64,000 nt of DNA from Aselliscus stoliczkanus (GCA_033961575.1 CM066727.1:153559434-153623433), one strand, 5' to 3'. Shown: positions 26,061-37,735, counted from the first letter of the stretch. The notes: generated by a model not told the origin, from the letters alone. Numbers and translations are program-made.

Positions 26061-26391
26061 GGATCAAGCCGGGTTAGTAAGGATGGGGGCCTGGAGGGCG
26101 GGTGTTCTTCTCTCCAGCCGCCCAAGACATGTTCCAAGGTCCTGTCTGGAGTGGGTGGGGCCAGAGTCACAGCGGTGACTCTGGGAGGTGGCTCTGGGAG
26201 TCAGGCCCTCCTCTCTTCCAAACGTGCTCACCTTCCACCTTCTGGGGACACCAGCTGCACCAGAAACAGACCCTTTGAAGTCTCCGGACCCAGCCTAGAA
26301 AGCCTGAAGTTCCTTCCCCTTTGGCAGAGCGACTTGTCCTGGTTGTGCAACAATGGGCGAGTGCAGACATTTCATTAAAAGGGGCTGGCTG

Positions 26392-26497
26392 GGCCAGCCG
26401 AGTGGCGTGGTGGTTAAGAACTGGGTTGGGATGCCAGCGGCCCCAGTTCAGATCCCACATATGAGGGCCAGTGACACTGCCCTCAAAAAAAAAAAAA
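26392..26497 (+). mobile_element. tRNA-derived SINE, short type
   Basis: GCCAGCCGAGTGGCGTGG head, hairpin variant AACTGGGTTGGGATGCCAG, poly(A). Perfect 15-bp target duplication AAAAGGGGCTGGCTG at 26377-26391 and 26498-26512. Confidence 0.92.
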
Positions 26498-26509
26498 AAA
26501 AGGGGCTGG

Positions 26510-26512
<3 letters not shown>

Positions 26513-26552
<40 letters not shown>

Positions 26553-26564
26553 TGTGTCTGTGTC
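26513..26564. repeat. (TG)n microsatellite
   Basis: About 19 TG units and then TCTGTGTC variants, starting immediately after the SINE target duplication. Confidence 0.95.
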
Positions 26565-26670
26565 AGTGTTGGGGGAACGGTGTTCAGGGGTCACCTGGAT
26601 CTATTTTTTGAGGTTCTGGGGAAATTAAAACATAAAGAATTGCCTAATTGGGAGTACAGAAATTATGATA

Positions 26671-26861
26671 TATTAAGTTTAATGGACTAGTTTTGATGTG
26701 GTAAATAAAATATGAAATATTTAAATTGTACTAATATTAACAAACATTAATTTAATTATTCAAATTAAGTTATTTATAATTATGTATGAAATTTAATAAT
26801 AAATTTTTATTAAATAATTCTTTAAATTAATATTAGTATTAAATTTAATGGACTGGTTTTG
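26671..26861. repeat. AT-rich block bounded by a 25-bp direct repeat
   Basis: TATTAA(G/A)TTTAATGGACT(A/G)GTTTTG occurs at 26671-26695 and 26837-26861. The roughly 140 bp between them is nearly pure A/T, with many AATTAA-type short palindromes. No family is recognised. Confidence 0.6.
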
Positions 26862-27544
26862 GACCGCAGATGTAGAAAATTGAGCCAGTCATATTACTCT
26901 GTTTACCACTCTCAGCATCAGACTATACAAGATCTCTCTCTTGCTGTATTTTACTTTATTTAATCTTTTATCTCTGATAATGTACATTTCATTGATAAAG
27001 ATAGTATTGATTTGTGTACGTTTTAACTAACACCTTAGAATTGCGTTGCATTTTTTTCACTCAATGCTATGTTTCTGAGACCTAGTCTTGCTGTTTTCTG
27101 GGCAGTGTATCAGTTAGGAGTGCCTTTGGTTGTAAGTTACCCAGAGCTGACCTCAGTGGTGTGATGGCTGCCATACACTGGCTGCTCCACATTAATCCAA
27201 AACTCCTTTTAGTGTTTCTTCTGAACTGCTGAGCTGGAAAGCTAAAACAACCCTTCCCAGATTCCCTTGAGCTAGGAATTTATGATTTAGGCTCTGCTCT
27301 TGTGCAAGACATAAATTTGGAACAGAGCTAAATAACATGGGACATCCGTTTTGCTGTCACAGATCACGACAGATGCAGTGGGGCTCTGGTGAGCAGCTTC
27401 CTGATTCATCAGCTTCCTGTCGTGGTAACTGTTGTTTTCCTGAGCACAGGCAGAGGTCATGTGCCTCTCGAAGCTGGGAGTTGTTCCTGGATCTAGAGCC
27501 TGCCTCTCCATCCCTTTATGTTTAAACTTGCCAGATTTATTCCT

Positions 27545-27760
27545 GTTGTCTACAATTGAACCCTAACTTAAACACAAGTGACTTAAACAAAGAGAGGTTT
27601 ATTCTTCACACAAGATAAAAAGTTCAGGGATAATAAGCTGTTGGTGTTGATGTAACTTGATGATATCAGGGCCTTCTCTGGGACTCTCTTGGCTTTTCCT
27701 TACAGTCACAAGATGGCTGCTGTACCTCTAGCCATTACAGTAAAGTGTAGTGAATGCAAT
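27545..27760. repeat. Ancient interspersed repeat, family not assigned
   Basis: Shares 'gtcacaagatggctgct' with the segment at about 47605-47980, and both have an AGGTTTATTCTTCACA-like or equivalent context. Two diverged copies of one old element are likely. The preceding 26862-27540 shows only diffuse AT-rich sequence. Confidence 0.4.
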
Positions 27761-28049
27761 CTAGAATTCGGTTCAGCACTTGGAAGACATCTACTAGGCT
27801 ATGTGTTAGATACTGCTGATTAGATATACAATCCCTGTCTATAACCCCCCTTCTCTTTAGTCACCTTTTTAGTTAAGTGTGACCATGTGACACAATTTTG
27901 GCCAATGAAATACAAGCAGCAATCTGATAGGTGAAGCTCCTAGAAAAACTTTGCTGTCTTGATAAAAGATATGGGGTGTGCCGTTTAACCTCTTTCTTTC
28001 TTCCCTCTTCTTCCGTCTTCTTCTATGAAATGCATAGAATTTCATAGTG

Positions 28050-28815
28050 TGCATCCATCACATATTACTTACCTACCCTTCCAATGTTGGATACTTGGGT
28101 TGCCTCCAGCTTCTTGTCACTACAAATAATGCTGCAGTGAACGTCTTTGTACAATCTAGTTGTGGACCTGGGAGAGAGAATCTCTGAGATGGCTGGACCC
28201 TAGAGCACATACTTGTTATGGACCAGGTACTGTCAAATTGCTCTCTATTTTGCAGCGTAGCCACCAGCAGTGCATAGAAGTCTCCCTACATCCTTGTCAA
28301 TACTTGTAATTATTCAGCCTTCTAATTTTTGTCAATCTGATGGTACAGAACTATAAAGTGACATTGCTATTTTTACATTGGATTTTTATACAAGGTGTGT
28401 GTCTCTCCATGTACCTGATAGCCATTCTTATCCCCACTGTGAATCAGCTATTCATAGCCTTTGTCCAATGTTCTATTGAATGTTCCTGTCTTTTTCTTAT
28501 TGATTTTTCAGGAATTCCTTTTACTAATCTAGATAATAAACCCATTTTCAAATGGGTTGCAGATGTAGTGACTATACTATATACCTTTCTGTTAGCTTTA
28601 TCTGTAGTGAACTTCATTTAAAGAAATCCTGAATTTTGATGTGATTAAATTCATCAAAATTTCTCCTTATACTTTGTGCTTTTGCGTCTTGTTTAAGAAG
28701 AATTTTCCACTCTAAGACACAAAGATCTTCATTTCTTGTATTAACCTTGCAATGTTATTTTTAATATTTAGTTTTTAATCCATCTAGAATTTACTTTTAT
28801 ATATGGTATAAGGAA
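28050..28815 (-). repeat. Old L1 3'UTR, reverse
   Basis: Colinear with antisense L1: 'caaataatgctgcagtgaac', 'gtcaaattgctctctatttt', 'gtctttttcttattgatttt' and 'ttaatccatctagaattta'. Diverged and without an intact frame. Confidence 0.75.
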
Positions 28816-28821
28816 GAGATC

Positions 28822-29235
28822 TGTTATGGGTTGAATTGTGTCCCCATAAAATTCATATGTTAAAACCCTAACCCCCAATGTGACTGTATGTGGAGAAAGG
28901 CCTTTATGGAGATACTGAAAATTGAATGATGTCATACAGTGGGGCCCTAATCCAATAGGACTGCTGTCCATTTAAGAAAAGGAAGCAACACCAGAACAAG
29001 CACTCATGTGCTCCCCTCCCCCCACCCCACCCATGTAGCATAGTGGAAGGACCATATAAGGACATAGTGAGAAGACAGCCAAGTACGAGCCAAGATGAAT
29101 CCTCACCAGAAACCAGCCATGTCAGCACCTTAATCTTGGACTTCCAGCCTGCCAAAATGTGAGAAAATAAATTTCTGTTGTTTAAGCCACCCAGCCTGTG
29201 GTATGTTGTTATGGCAGCTCAAACAGTCTAAGACA
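28822..29235 (+). repeat. Solitary MaLR-type LTR (MLT1-like)
   Basis: Starts TGTTATGGGTTGAATTGTGT and ends CTAAGACA. It has 'ttcatatgttaaaaccctaa', 'gggccctaatccaatagg' and 'ttctgttgtttaagccaccc'. This is an old non-coding retroviral-like LTR. No internal or coding part is nearby and no 5-bp duplication is evident. Confidence 0.75.
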
Positions 29236-29384
29236 AGTAAGACAAGATGATAATTTCTTTGGACCTGTCGTTCAGTTTACTAATTCTCTCTTTGGTTGTA
29301 TCTAATCTGCTGTTAAATCTGTCCATTTAATTATTTTCAAGTACTATGATTTCAAACTTTGTGAAATGAACTGACATTGTTATG

Positions 29385-29560
29385 TCAGGCTAAATAATAG
29401 TCACCCCCCGAGATGTTCATACTCTAACCCTCAAAACCTGTGAATATATTACATAGTGTGGCAAGAGGGACTCTACAGATAAAATTTAGGATTTATAGAT
29501 TCGGAGATTATCCTGGATTATCTGGGTGGTCTGGATATTGCTGATAGTCTTTTTCCCTTT
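29385..29560 (+). repeat. LTR-like fragment
   Basis: Reads 'gagatgttcatactctaacc' and 'ggagattatcctggattatc', typical of old MaLR-type LTRs. Truncated, with no coding content. Confidence 0.45.
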
Positions 29561-29644
29561 TTATTTATTCGTTTTTGTTTGTTTGTTTGTTTGTTTTTTA
29601 CTGACCTATTTATTTTCCATATAAATTTTTATTAGAAATTTCTT

Positions 29645-30112
29645 TTTTTTTTAATATATATTTTTTAAATTGGGGAATTGGGGGAGGGGAACAGTGTTGG
29701 GCAACAGGGGAAGGGGAACAGAAAAGTTGCTGTCCTTTTGTTCTTCAGCCTAGTTGTGGAGGACATTGCTTCACTGGCCCATGTTGGTATCATCGTTCTG
29801 CTCTTCTCGGGTGAGACAGATTGGTCTCCAGCCTCTGGATGGTCGCTCACAGCAGCTATTAGCAGCTCACACCAGCTGCCAGCTGCTCACGCTGGCTGCT
29901 GACCACTCACTGTAGCCTATGGCAGCCCACTGCAGCAGGGGCTTGCAGCTATGCTGTCTCGGGGACTCACAGCAGCCCAACTCCAGGTGGAGCTGTTGTT
30001 CACCATCTTAGCTGTAGAGGGCAGTGTCACTGGCCTTCATATGTGGGATCCCAATCCGGGCTGCTGGCATCCCAAGCCAGCTCTTAACCAACGCGCCACT
30101 CGGCCGGCCCTG
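29645..30112 (-). mobile_element. tRNA-derived SINE, long type, reverse
   Basis: The tail (antisense TTGGGGAATTGGGGGAGGGG, duplicated form) leads through GTCCTTTTGTTCTTCAGC and the GCAGCTCACACC-like body to an antisense head ending CACTCGGCCGGCCC. The flanks 'ttagaaatttct' and 'ttggaaatttct' may be the target duplication. Confidence 0.85.
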
Positions 30113-31295
30113 TTGGAAATTTCTGGAGGCTAAAGATGAACGTATCTTCTTACAGAAAATATCACTTTGCTTCTGCCAAGCACTTAGAAGTACTACCAGT
30201 CCTAAACCACTTTAAACTAAATTCCTGACTTGGAGAGTTTGGGATCACCTAAGACAATGTAAATTTGGGCTGTAGGTCAGATCAAAAATCAGCTAGCGGT
30301 TACAGCTCAGGGATAGAACATTTTCATCAGTTTAACCCTGAAGCAGCTTTCCTTAAAGTCTCCTGGAGGTGACAGTGGGGGTGGATTTATTTCATATTCA
30401 ATCTTAAACTTTAAAGGCATACCCTTTGTTTTTAAAGAAACCCCCTATTAAATTCTTTATCTTGGTTTTGTCTAAGATAAAGACTATGGAAATTGAAGCT
30501 CAACTTTGCCTAATTCAACAAATGTCCTCAGATTAAAGCAGATTCCTCGTTCTGTTTCCCTGAGTTCCTGTCTTCCTTTAGATTGTAACCCAATAAATTC
30601 TTGCTGTCTAGCCAGCTTTTCTATGCTTTAAAAATAATTTACATTTGTATTTCAACCAGCACTTTTACTGTTTTACTCAGATCAGCCCAGAGTCCAGCTA
30701 GTCATATTATTAGGAATAGAATTTCCTCTACTCCTCATTAAATTAAAAATAATCTAACAGGAAAATGGGTAAAAAAAAAACATAGCAGTTAATTCATAGA
30801 AGAAATACAAATGGCTAATAAATATATGAAAAGATGCTTAACATCACAAGTAAGCAGGAAAAGGCAAATTAAAACAATAATGAAATATTACTTTTGGCCC
30901 ATCAGCTTAGCAAAAATTAAACATTAATAATATGAAGTGCTTACACTGTTGGGGGAATTAAATTAGTGAAGTACTTTTGGAAAGCATTTTGACGCTTCAA
31001 AATAACAAATTTACATGCACATTAGCACAGAAATTCTGCTTTTAGAAATATTTCCCCAAATAATACTTGCACATGTGAGCAAAGATATACTGTATATACT
31101 TTGCAGAATTGTCTTCAATAGTAAGAAAAAATGTAGAAAAAACTTAAATTTTCAATAGAGGAAGGGCTTGAACAAATATGCACATGCAGATCATGCCTCC
31201 ATTAAAAAATAATTAGATTCATATGCACTGCTCTGACAATATCTATTTGTTGTTAATTGAGGAGAAAAAAGCCCAATATAATATAAATACATATG

Positions 31296-31296
<1 letters not shown>

Positions 31297-31340
<44 letters not shown>
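31297..31340. repeat. (TG)n microsatellite
   Basis: About 21 TG units within the L1 segment. Confidence 0.95.
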
Positions 31341-31341
<1 letters not shown>

Positions 31342-31386
31342 TTGGCTGCTTACATGTATATAAATGCATAGAAAAGACTGGAACAG

Positions 31387-32020
31387 TAGTTCTCAACATT
31401 GGCAGCACAGTGTAATTACTTAGGGACTTTTTAAAAATAGCGATTCCTGGAACCCACCCCAGAGATCCTGAGGTAATTGGTCTGGGGCACAACTTGGGCA
31501 ATGAGATTTTTAAAATCTCTTCATGGGCTGGCCGAGTGGCGCATTGGTTAAGAGCTGGCTTGGGACACCAGCGGCCCCGGTTCGGATCCCACATATGAGG
31601 GCCAGTGACACTGCCCTCTACAGCTAACAACAGCTCCACCTGGAGCTGGGCTGCGAACCCTGGCGACAGTATGGGCTGCAGCCCCTGCTGCAGTGGGCTG
31701 CCATAGGCTACAGTGAGTGGCCGGCAGCCAGTGTGGCAGCTGGCAGCCAGCGTGAGCTGCCAATAGCCGCAGTGAGCGACCATCCAGAGGCTGATGACCA
31801 ATCTGCCTCATCCGGGAAGACAGCAATGACAATACCAACATGGGCCAATGAAGCAATGTCCTCTGCAACTAGACTGAAGAGCAAAAGGACAGCAACTTGT
31901 CTGTTCCCCTTCCCCGATTCCCCAACGCTGTTCACCTCCCCCAATTCCCCAATCAAATCTTAAAAAAAAAAAATCTCCCCATGTGATTCTAATGTGTTGC
32001 CAAAGTTGAGGACTACTGTA
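31387..32020. repeat. MER5A-type hAT element, interrupted
   Basis: Left part 'agtagttctcaacattggca', 'aggtaattggtctggggca'; right part 'ccccatgtgattctaatgtg' and 'gttgaggactactg'. The ends are inverted, as in MER5A. A long-type SINE splits it at 31526-31970. Confidence 0.75.
31526..31970 (+). mobile_element. tRNA-derived SINE, long type, inside MER5A
   Basis: Head GGCTGGCCGAGTGGCGCATT, B-box GGTTCGGATCCC, full body, and a tail in duplicated form with AATCAAATC in place of AATAAAATC. The target duplication AAATCT(CTT/CCC)CATG is at 31513-31525 and 31971-31983. Confidence 0.88.
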
Positions 32021-32049
32021 AAGAATGGTGCTCATTAAAATGTGGGCAG

Positions 32050-32645
32050 GGCCGGCCAAGTGGCCAGTTGGTTAAGAGTTGGCTTGGGGCCAGCCGAGTG
32101 GTGCGGAGGTTAAGTGCTGGCTTGGGAAGCCAGCGGCCCCGGTTCGGGTCCCACATATGAGCGCCAGTAACACTGCCCTCAAAACAAAAAAACAAAAAAA
32201 AGAGTTGGCTTGGGATGCCAGATCTGAGCAGTAGGGCCCTGGATAGGATACCACATGAGGGCCAGTGACGTTGAGCCCTCTACAGCTAAGATGGTGAACA
32301 ACAGCTCAACCTGGAGCTGGGCTCCGGTGAGTCGCCGGTGACAGCATAGGCTGCAGCCCCTGCTGCAGTGGGCTGCTATAGGCTACTACTATAGGCTACA
32401 GTGAGTGGCCAGCAGCCAGTGTGGCAGCTGGCAGCCAGCGTGAGCTGCCAAGAGCTGCCATGAGTGGCTGTTCAATGACTGGCCCGATCTGCCTCAGCCA
32501 GGAAGAGCACAATGATCACTATACCAACATGGGCCAGTGAAGTGACCTCCTCCACAATTAGACTGAAGAACAAAAAGGACAGCAAGTTGTCTGTTCCCCT
32601 CCCCCAATTCCCCAATAAAAAAAATCTTAAAAAAAACACAAAAAC
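32050..32645 (+). mobile_element. tRNA-derived SINE, long type, hosting another SINE
   Basis: Begins GGCCGGCCAAGTGGCCAGTT, is interrupted at its anticodon-like region, resumes ATGCCAGATCTGAGCAG, and ends with the single-form tail CCCCAATTCCCCAATAAA. Perfect 13-bp target duplication AAAATGTGGGCAG at 32037-32049 and 32646-32658. Confidence 0.9.
32089..32200 (+). mobile_element. tRNA-derived SINE, short type, nested
   Basis: GCCAGCCGAGTGGTGCGG head to an A-rich tail, inserted in the head of the surrounding SINE. Target duplication AGAGTTGGCTTGGG at 32075-32088 and 32201-32214. Confidence 0.92.
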
Positions 32646-32864
32646 AAAATGTGGGCAGTGGTTAACTTAAGGAAGGAGAATGGCAGTGAGGTGAAAGGGA
32701 CCTTCACATTTTGTTTTTTAAGCTTCTATAATATTTGAATCTTCCAAGATAATTACTATTTGATAACAAAGAATAAAAAAAGAATCAGAAAAATTTCCCC
32801 AACTGTTCCCTCTTATTCCCCAACCTCTCCTGTCTACAGTTCATCACTCCTCAGTGCTATCTCT

Positions 32865-33628
32865 ATACTTCATTTACTCATTCATTCGATGAGTATTCAT
32901 TGAAACCTACCTTGTGTCAGGCACATATTTTGGCTCTGTGCTTTTCACGCTAGTTGTCATTAATTTAGTGCCTGGCCATTTCTCTCACTTTGGTCACCTC
33001 CTGCATCTAGCACAGTTTCGGCCACTCAGAAAATGTGAGTTCCCTGACAGCCTCTCCTCTGGTGTGAGAGCACCCCAGCCCCATTCGGGGAGCTATAGGA
33101 GACTTTAACCCGTGCTGAGAGGACAGGACATCTAACTGGGTAAAAGGGGATTTCACATTTTGCTTTCCAAATTCTCTGCCCGGTACAGACCAGCCCTGGC
33201 TTCTGCAAGCACCCTGTTTCTGCAAGGCCACTCTCAGCCAGCAGGTGGCAGCCCTGGGTAAGAATGGGAAAGCATTCCCACCAGACAGCGTTGAGGCCAC
33301 AATACTGCAGAGGGCTCTGGGGTTAGATGCAAGGCTAGGGTCTTAGCAGGACAGGTAAACAGGAGGAGGGTGCTGGGGTCCCATTTATGGCCCAAAACAC
33401 AAAGTGCAGGGTAGTTATTTCTGTATATAAGCTTTAGCCACCCTGCCTAGTTACCCAGGTTTGTGACGTTTCTTTTACCACCCACCTGCAGAGAAGCCCC
33501 CCTCCAAGGTTCCCTGTACAGGCCTCCATCCTCCAGAGAACTGTCTGCTAGTCCCTTCCCACCCCCTACCCAGTTCCCCAGGCCAGGTCTTGACCTTGCC
33601 TGTGTATGCCTTTGCTGACAGAGATGAT

Positions 33629-33630
<2 letters not shown>
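32865..33630. other. Intergenic segment with an L2 scrap
   Basis: 32870-32925 looks like an antisense L2 3' end ('attcattcgatgagtattca'). The remainder is unique-looking DNA with no gene recognised. Confidence 0.4.

Positions 33631-33632
<2 letters not shown>

Positions 33633-33682
<50 letters not shown>
33633..33682. repeat. (TG)n microsatellite
   Basis: About 25 perfect TG units. Confidence 0.97.
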
Positions 33683-33684
<2 letters not shown>

Positions 33685-33869
33685 GGGGGGAACGAGCGGG
33701 GAGTGGAGGCTACTGGTTAATGTGTAAAGCAATGGAGAACATCCTGGGTGATTCAGAGACACTTCAGGCAGTGCCTTCTGGAGTCTCCGTGTGGTACCTT
33801 AAGGATCAACAGTAAAGGAATTTATGTTATCCTTTTTGACCTTTTAGCTGCTGGGGTCTGATGGGGGTT

Positions 33870-34110
33870 CCCCAGAATGCTCCTTTCTTGCCACTCCAAT
33901 TTTTCTTCAGCCTTGCTCTCTTCACCGCCTTCCATCTTCTTTCCGTCTGTCTCACTTTGCCTTTTCTCTCCATCTTCAGCATTTGATCTTTCTCATCTCA
34001 CTGTCTGGATCTTTCCATCTTTTTATCCCTCTAACTCTCTCTTTCTCTCTGAAGCCCTGATAACATACATTGTCTGGAGCACCAGCTTGATTCTCTCTCT
34101 CTTGCTCTCT
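33870..34110. repeat. Pyrimidine-rich low-complexity tract
   Basis: C/T-rich sequence with many TCTCTC and CTTTC runs on the plus strand. No gene. Confidence 0.6.
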
Positions 34111-34299
34111 GACTGTCATGCCATATCTCCAGCCATCTAACAATCCTTTGGGCTGGGGTTTGCAGGAGTCTGGACTTATTGAATTCAACCAGAAGAGAAG
34201 TGGGGAGGTTTGGGGAGAGCGCAGTAGCAAATCCACAAAGAATTCATCAAAAACAAAGGAAAAAAATTTTTTTTAAAGATTTGTATGTATAAAGAATGC

Positions 34300-34500
34300 T
34301 ATGATTTTATTTTATTTATTTATTAAATTTTATTGGGGGAACAGCCATGGTCATTGGTTACATATTGCCCCCATGCTACAATGGCATAGTTGACTCTCCT
34401 AAGGAGGGCGCAGACCACAGCGGTCCACGAGGGAACTGAACCGGCAACCTTGGTGTTATCAGCACCATGCTTCAACCAACTGAGCTAACTGATCACCCTC
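34300..34500 (-). mobile_element. tRNA-derived SINE, third head type, reverse
   Basis: Antisense of a SINE whose sense head reads TTAGCTCAGTTGGTTGAAGC and then GATAACACCAAGGTTGCCGG, a third kind of tRNA-like head. Its sense end is TTCCCCCAATAAAATTT, similar to the end of the other SINE tails. A-rich tail on the left. Confidence 0.75.
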
Positions 34501-34804
34501 CGCAAAAAAAAAGTTTTGAGCAAATTCTAGAGTGTGGTTTGAGGCACTGACCAGTCCTTTAGGGAACCAAATATACTGCCCTCTCATCATCTCCCTTTCT
34601 TCCAGGATCTTTTCCAGCACAAGCCCCCTTACTCCCACCTTACAGGCCTGGTGGTAGGTACAGCTGGGGCCAACAATCAGTGGGGAATTGGTCCAACCCG
34701 GCTTAAGGACTAGGCATGGATGGGACTAGACATAGAAGGGTGGGGCTAAGAATGGAGGAGGTGGCCTCTGACCCCCAGCTCTGGCTCCGCCTGGGGGTCC
34801 CGTG

Positions 34805-34821
34805 TGACCTGCTATAGGTCA
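34805..34821. promoter_or_regulatory. Perfect everted repeat of AGGTCA half-sites, spacer 5
   Basis: TGACCT-GCTAT-AGGTCA: two perfect nuclear-receptor half-sites pointing outward. Located in unique intergenic sequence. Confidence 0.35.
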
Positions 34822-35504
34822 TGCCCCCTCCTCCCCAACCATGATCTACATCACAAAACCCGCAGCTCATAACTCATTGCCAACCAGGGAAGTCTGGGAT
34901 TGATTTAGGGTCCCCTCTGACCAGCTCACCCTCACTGGACTATGCCCCTGGGGAGGGGGTGGGGATGACGGTCATGGGTGAAGTTCAGACAGGGGTTCCT
35001 GACCACCAGTACATCATACCTGTTGCAGATCCTGCTGTACTTTTAGTGGATTTGCAGGGGGAGGGCTGCAGGCACTGGAGTTCAAGGTTCTCATTGACCA
35101 GCCCATCCTCTCTGGATCAGCCTAGGGCCATGGTGAGGGAACAGGTTCATGGCCTAATAGGTGTTTCATTCAGGATTCAGGCCCAAGGCATCCCCAGGCA
35201 TCTTACAAAGCAAAGAGAACTTACCTACTGAGAGTGCTCTCAGGTAAGTCCTAAATAAGCCCCTCCGCCCATCACCACCAACCCTGTTACACTGAGCTGC
35301 TTAGAGCCAGGTCTCCCCAGTTCACAGTCCACTGTCTATTATATTTACATTTTTCCCGGTGCATTTCATGTTGTTAGTTTCCATCCATCATCCACCATTC
35401 CCTTCTGGAGATATCACTAAAGAATTCCCCCTACTTGGACTGTTTCAAACTTTTTTGACCATGACCCATGGTAAGTATATCTATGCAGGACACATGAGTC
35501 TGTG

Positions 35505-35506
35505 TA

Positions 35507-35567
<61 letters not shown>
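35505..35567. repeat. (TG)n(TA)n compound microsatellite
   Basis: A short TG run grades into about 23 TA units. Confidence 0.95.
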
Positions 35568-35744
35568 CTAAAAGCAAAGTTTTACAAAACTTTATGATGC
35601 CCTGTGATGTTTTCAACTCTATTTTGTTGCAAGAAAAAAAAACAGTTTAAAAAACGATTTTTACAAACAGTGAAGGGGCTGGCACTTGTAAGTGAACTCT
35701 TACCTTTTTACACCTTCACACATTGTAAAGCTCATTTTACAAAC

Positions 35745-35905
35745 ACAAAAATCCACATTATCTGCATAGAAGCCAGTGAGAGTTTTTCTTTGACCCATTT
35801 TATAGATAAGGAAACAGAGACTGAGAGATTAATGAACTCACTGAGATCACCCAGCTGGTGAGTGGCAGAGATGGGGCTGTCTGTCCAGTGCTGGTGTGCG
35901 GTCCC
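35745..35905 (-). repeat. MIR fragment, reverse
   Basis: Contains 'cattttatagataaggaaac', 'gagactgagagattaatgaa' and 'cacccagctggtgagtggca'. Confidence 0.6.
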
Positions 35906-35999
35906 CTGTGCCTGTAGCTTCTCTGTCCCTCTCCTTTCAATCCTCCCAATTGCTATCACTGTCTTGCCATCCCCTTCCATGGGGAAGATGGAGGGACAG

Positions 36000-36700
36000 A
36001 GCAGCTGAATAATTCTGTTCTCCATGTCATCTGTTAACACTGCACCATCTGCCAATTCTACTCTCAGCCCTCCCCCTCTCCCCAGAGGCTGGAGTGGAGG
36101 AGGAGGCCGTTTTTCTGGAGTCTGGATCTCCAGGCCCCCCCAGTCACCGAGGAACTCAGAATACCCACAGAAAGCTCAATTTTCTGCCCAGAGCCAACAG
36201 CAGAAGACTAGAATTACAGGGGCATGTAAGGGAGCAGAGGGTGATAGGAGAAAGGAGTTGGTGAAGGCAAGGAAGAAAACAATAGGATGTACCCCTCCCC
36301 CACTCTCAGGGTCTTGTCTTCATGTCCTCCCACCACCACCCCACATACACACACCTCCACCTGGGTGAGGCTCCGGCGCTACAAGGAGGATGAGCTAATC
36401 CCCGGGGCAGGAGACTTGCTAGCCCCCCAGCGTGAGGGCAAAGGAAGTCCATCTTACTGGGAGCTGGGCAGATTTATGGGCGCTCGGGTGTGGCCGGTTG
36501 TTACTCAGCTTCTGACTTTCAATTCCCCAGTCTCTTCACCCACCCCGCCTCCTCCCCTAGAAGGCCTTTGTACAGGACAATGAGGAACCTATAAATTCTG
36601 GGGGACAGAGGTGTGGGGGATGGGAGCACCAGGCAATCCAGGCCTGCATGGATTGCAACGGGTGGCTGCCATGGACCTGCGCCGTTTCATCTCGTCCATG
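36000..36700. other. GC-richer unique intergenic segment
   Basis: Unique-looking, with a GCTAATCCCC homeodomain-like site at 36394-36403 and a TATA-like CTATAAATT at about 36590. No supported gene or splice pattern. Possibly regulatory. Confidence 0.25.
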
Positions 36701-36824
36701 CTGGAGCCCAGAGGAAAAGGTGGGCCAAGCCTTACCACTGTATTTTACAGGTGAAGAAACGGAGGTGCAGAGGCAGAGGGTGTCTAGTCCCTGCTTCATT
36801 CAGTCCATCATTCACTCATGAACT

Positions 36825-36990
36825 TATTCTCCCTCTCTTACTCATCCCCTGGTCATCCCCTCACTTGGGCATTCACTCAACAAACACATGTATTCTCTCA
36901 ACACATACCCATTGAGTACTAACTCTGTGCCAAGTCAAGTACAGAGGAGGCAATGAGTGGTAGACCCTGGTCCATCCCAAAGGGGCACCC
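36825..36990 (-). repeat. L2 3' end, reverse
   Basis: 'cattcactcaacaaacacat', then 'cattgagtactaactctgtg' and 'gaggaggcaatgagtgg', in reverse L2 order. Confidence 0.6.
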
Positions 36991-37119
36991 AACAGTGGGC
37001 TGTGACTCGGGAGGGGCTAAAGCATAGCTCTAACCCCAGCTTTACAGACTGACAACCTGCACTCTTTCCCTGGTCCCTTTTACCAGTAGGCCCACCGCAG
37101 CTGATGGGGCACTCTCATG

Positions 37120-37735
37120 AGCATTTTTGAATTTCATCCTGGTGATGGCTCTGCGAGTTAGGTATTATGTAAGCCTCCCTCAGCAGTTTGCTAATGCGGT
37201 CCCAAGAGGGTAAGTGGTTGCCCAGATCATCGCTCTGGTGGGTGGCAGAACACCAGGATTCAGGCCCTGGCCTCTGCACCCTGAATGTTGTGGGTACCCA
37301 GAGCATGGGCTGTGGCCTGAACTTCCTCTTTTACCTACTCATTGCCCAAACTAGCCTTGTGTCCCCCCCCCGCTCCCCCCTTACACACACATGCACACAC
37401 ATACTCCTTGCTGACCCTTCTCTGGTGTACTGTTCTGTTCCATCTTCCTGCAATAGTTGCTAAATGCCCCAGGCTTACCATATAGTCACTCACTTCACCC
37501 ATCTGTCTGTTGCAAGATGATTAATGAATTCAATGCTTACGATGCACATGTGTGTTTGCTGAATGATCGCACATTCTTGTGTGTGTCCTGGCGAGTCTCT
37601 GCTTGTAAACTGAGGATATTAGTATCTACCTCGTTGTACAAATTAAATTAGTTAAGCCATGTAAAGCACTTAGAACAATGCCTGGAACATGGTAAATGCT
37701 CAATAAGCATTGGCTGCTAAAATTGTTGCTATTGA
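37120..37735. repeat. MIR fragments
   Basis: Reverse MIR at about 37120-37270 ('gggtaagtggttgcccagat', 'ggtgggtggcagaacacca') and forward MIR 3' end at about 37590-37735 ('gtaaagcacttagaacaatg', 'atggtaaatgctcaataagc'). Confidence 0.65.

Larger units (their letters stand above)
30730..32800 (+). repeat. Old L1 3' end, split by nested insertions
   Basis: The L1 parts are about 30730-31385 ('gatgcttaacatcacaagta', 'aggcaaattaaaacaat') and 32022-32049 plus 32659-32800. Between them lie a MER5-type element and several SINEs. 30115-30720 upstream holds AT-rich sequence with no recognised feature. Confidence 0.6.

Noticed and set aside
28822..29235. Endogenous retrovirus with coding capacity
   Set aside because: Only a solitary old LTR is present. 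No gag, pol or env-like frame was found anywhere in the window.
33606..33815. Cys-Val repeat proteins from (TG)n arrays
   Set aside because: Translations of microsatellites, not genes.
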